Part shown: positions 62,598 through 64,000 of the stretch, piece after piece
Numbering within the stretch: position 1 is the first letter of the stretch
Layout: every line of letters begins with the position of its first letter
DNA from: [Lactobacillus] timonensis
GTDB taxonomy: Bacteria > Bacillota > Bacilli > Lactobacillales > Lactobacillaceae
Length of the DNA stretch: 64,000 bases
Assembly (NCBI RefSeq): GCF_900240275.1
Contig: NZ_LT964761.1
Location: 1,531,476-1,595,475 of the forward strand
Direction: 5' to 3'
Position numbers and translations under genes: made by a program
The notes under the pieces: model-generated
Told to the model about the DNA's origin: nothing
What the model saw: the letters and a program-made list of their open reading frames with translations, nothing else
Database searches by the model: none

Positions 62598-63923
62598 TCA
62601 AGCAACTAGTTTGCTTGGGCTGGTTTTTCTTGTGATTATGGGTGCCTGAACCATGATGTGCGAATTTTTTAATGCTATTAGTATGCGAATCCGGAACCGG
62701 AAAAAGTTGCGAAAACCATAAGCCGTCCGTTTGATTACTTTGATTTTGTTATTAGTACCCTCAATGGGACCATTAGTTAACTGGTATTGAAAGCTCCTGA
62801 TGATTTCTTCCTGGTGTTGCCGTAAAGTCCGCTGGACTTTTTGTAATTGTTTAGGCAGATTAGTGAGTTTGCGTTGTAAGAGTGCCGTTAACTCTGCTGC
62901 TTGACCTTGATCCACTGCCTCTATCAAAGTTTGGTAGTAGTCATAAGCTATTTGCAATTCGGGTGACATGGACAAAAGCCGATCAATGACCTCACTATCA
63001 GACAACCAGGCGCCACGAAAGTTGCGCCGTGGATAGTGGTGAATATTATCTAAATGAGCGATTTTTTGTAAAAGTAACTTCCAGAAACGCTTTAAAACGC
63101 GATACTCGTGGGTGCCATGACCATAACGATTCATTACTTTAATCCGCACCGCTTGAAGTGCCCGATACGCCTGGGCAACGATATGAAAATGATCGGCAAT
63201 AATTCGGGCATGAGGAAAGAGTTCCTTGATTAAGCTCCGGTAAGGTTGATAAAGGTCGACGACAATCAAACGGACAGCACATCGGGCCCGCCGGGTAAAG
63301 TGACGATAAAAGTATTGCTTTAAATAACGCGAGTTCCGGGATTTAATAATATCGATGGTGCGATGATTAGTCGGATTCATTAAGAGCATGCTCATCCCAC
63401 TATCAGCGAATTGGCCTGACTTGAAGTCATCAAAAGCAATCGTTGCCGGCAGCCAATCTTTCTCAGGAACAAAGGTGTTTTCTAGCGTATCGATGGTTCT
63501 GGAAACGGTACTAGCAGACACGTAATAGTTATGGGCTAACTCTTTCTGTGAAATATTACGGTGAAGGTCTTTGATAATGAATTGCTTCACGTTATTAGCA
63601 ATCCGACAGCCGCGGCTAATGCCTTTAATCGTGGCGATTTTCGTCACGGTTTGCGGACATTTAGTGGACGGCTTACAGATATACTGCTGTTTTTTAATCA
63701 TGAGAATGGTCTTTACACCAGCGACCGACAGGGCGGTAATGACTACTGGGCGATGACGAAAACCATTCTTCAACATCGGGCGTCCACAAACAGGACAACG
63801 ACATTCACCAGTCTTGACCAAATGAATGATTTTGGTTTGGTCATCAATAGTCTCAGCCCCTTCTTTATCCAGCTGAAGCCCTGGGTCTTGGATTCCGGTT
63901 AAAAAGTTGATATCATTAGTCAT
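62598..63923 (-). CDS. ISL3-family transposase
   Basis: A 441-aa protein. The N-terminal zinc-binding region has CRCPVCGRPMLKNGFR and KQQYICKPSTKCPQTV (Cys-rich). A helix-turn-helix follows (SQKELAHNYYVSASTVSRTID). The DDE_Tnp_ISL3 core has IAFDDFKSG, VIVVDLYQPYRSLIKELFP and the distal acidic site in LTNGPIEGTNNKIKVIKRTAYGFRNF. The gene is intact. A hairpin overlaps its last codons (about 62588-62622), and a terminator-like hairpin sits just upstream of its ATG. Confidence 0.92.
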   Translation of the reverse strand: MTNDINFLTGIQDPGLQLDKEGAETIDDQTKIIHLVKTGECRCPVCGRPMLKNGFRHRPVVITALSVAGVKTILMIKKQQYICKPSTKCPQTVTKIATIKGISRGCRIANNVKQFIIKDLHRNISQKELAHNYYVSASTVSRTIDTLENTFVPEKDWLPATIAFDDFKSGQFADSGMSMLLMNPTNHRTIDIIKSRNSRYLKQYFYRHFTRRARCAVRLIVVDLYQPYRSLIKELFPHARIIADHFHIVAQAYRALQAVRIKVMNRYGHGTHEYRVLKRFWKLLLQKIAHLDNIHHYPRRNFRGAWLSDSEVIDRLLSMSPELQIAYDYYQTLIEAVDQGQAAELTALLQRKLTNLPKQLQKVQRTLRQHQEEIIRSFQYQLTNGPIEGTNNKIKVIKRTAYGFRNFFRFRIRILIALKNSHIMVQAPIITRKTSPSKLVA

Positions 63924-63945
63924 GAGGATTAATTTCCTTTCTGGA

Positions 63946-63992
63946 GGACAATCACCACGATTTAGGCTTTGGGGTGATTGTCCGTTTTTTTT
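63946..63992 (+). terminator. Terminator-like hairpin beside the ISL3 transposase start
   Basis: GGACAATCACC (63946-63956) pairs with GGTGATTGTCC (63973-63983), 16-nt loop, followed by eight T. On the plus strand it would stop transcription leaving the element; on the minus strand it lies in the transposase leader and may shield it from outside transcripts. Confidence 0.7.
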
Positions 63993-64000
63993 ATTGTCAT

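Larger units (their letters stand above)
62557..64000 (-). mobile_element. ISL3-family insertion sequence, right end not within window
   Basis: The left edge is placed where GGCTCTTTGTCAAT begins (62557), the kind of tip found in ISL3-family elements. The matching inverted repeat, beginning with the reverse complement of this tip, is not seen before position 64000, so the element continues to or past the edge. It contains one full-length transposase on the minus strand and hairpins beside both ends of that gene. Boundaries are approximate. Confidence 0.8.

Overview
The window is one stretch of a low-to-moderate GC Gram-positive chromosome, most consistent with a heterofermentative Lactobacillaceae, probably Limosilactobacillus. 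The evidence is the gene order (rpsA-der-hup-TPR-cca, thyA-folA, ypmR/ypmS/yozE-rbgA-rnhB-dprA-topA-xerC, plsY/parE-parC), strong purine-rich Shine-Dalgarno sites, frequent TTG/GTG starts, an LPXTG surface protein, a T-box leader on proBA, and two IS elements of types common in lactobacilli. The species was not determined. I saw no rRNA, tRNA or CRISPR array.

Layout. 1-9.3 kb (+): end of rpsA, der, hup, a TPR protein, cca, an ABC-F ATPase, thyA and folA, with one minus-strand degenerate tyrosine recombinase between the TPR gene and cca. 9.3-10.0 kb: hemolysin III-like gene (-). 10.1-19.7 kb (+): degV, an SGNH hydrolase, ypmS, yozE, rbgA, rnhB, dprA, topA, an N-terminally extended xerC, and a LacX-type epimerase. 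19.8-25.2 kb: plsY diverges from parE-parC. 25.2-27.7 kb: ppaC, then a pyridoxal-kinase-like gene beside an ECF S-component (vitamin B6 salvage and uptake). 27.7-29.8 kb: a non-coding stretch with a 35-codon hydrophobic mini-ORF, then a 1,468-bp IS3-family element sitting in the loop of a transcription terminator. 29.8-32.6 kb: pgpA, a patatin-like phospholipase without a standard start codon, a DUF915 hydrolase and a DUF454 membrane protein.

32.6-43.5 kb, all on the minus strand, is the most unusual part. A lone PLD-nuclease/AAA ATPase fusion is followed by a tpiA-fba-phosphatase operon. Upstream of those lies a tight four-gene operon. It encodes a 283-aa protein of unknown family, two paralogous proteins whose N-termini read like proteasome beta subunits, and a CbbX/SpoVK-type AAA+ ATPase with an N-terminal beta-helix-like region. 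One paralog has the Thr1/Asp17/Lys arrangement; the other lacks the Thr and Lys. I propose this as an uncharacterised AAA+ unfoldase/Ntn-hydrolase system.

43.5-53.4 kb, mostly minus: a GNAT, a decayed DHA2-type MFS transporter, a secreted DNA/RNA nuclease, an amino-acid permease, proB-proA under a T-box, an LPXTG protein and an orphan dxs. 53.5-58.3 kb (+): a DUF2075 ATPase, a DedA/TVP38 membrane protein, a VOC protein, a GNAT and an AarF/UbiB kinase. 58.4-64 kb: nitroreductase and kup (-), a CNNM/CorC protein (+), and an ISL3-family element that reaches or passes the right edge.

Gene starts were set by Shine-Dalgarno position and often differ from the longest possible ORF. Functional names rest on motif recognition by eye; no database search was run.
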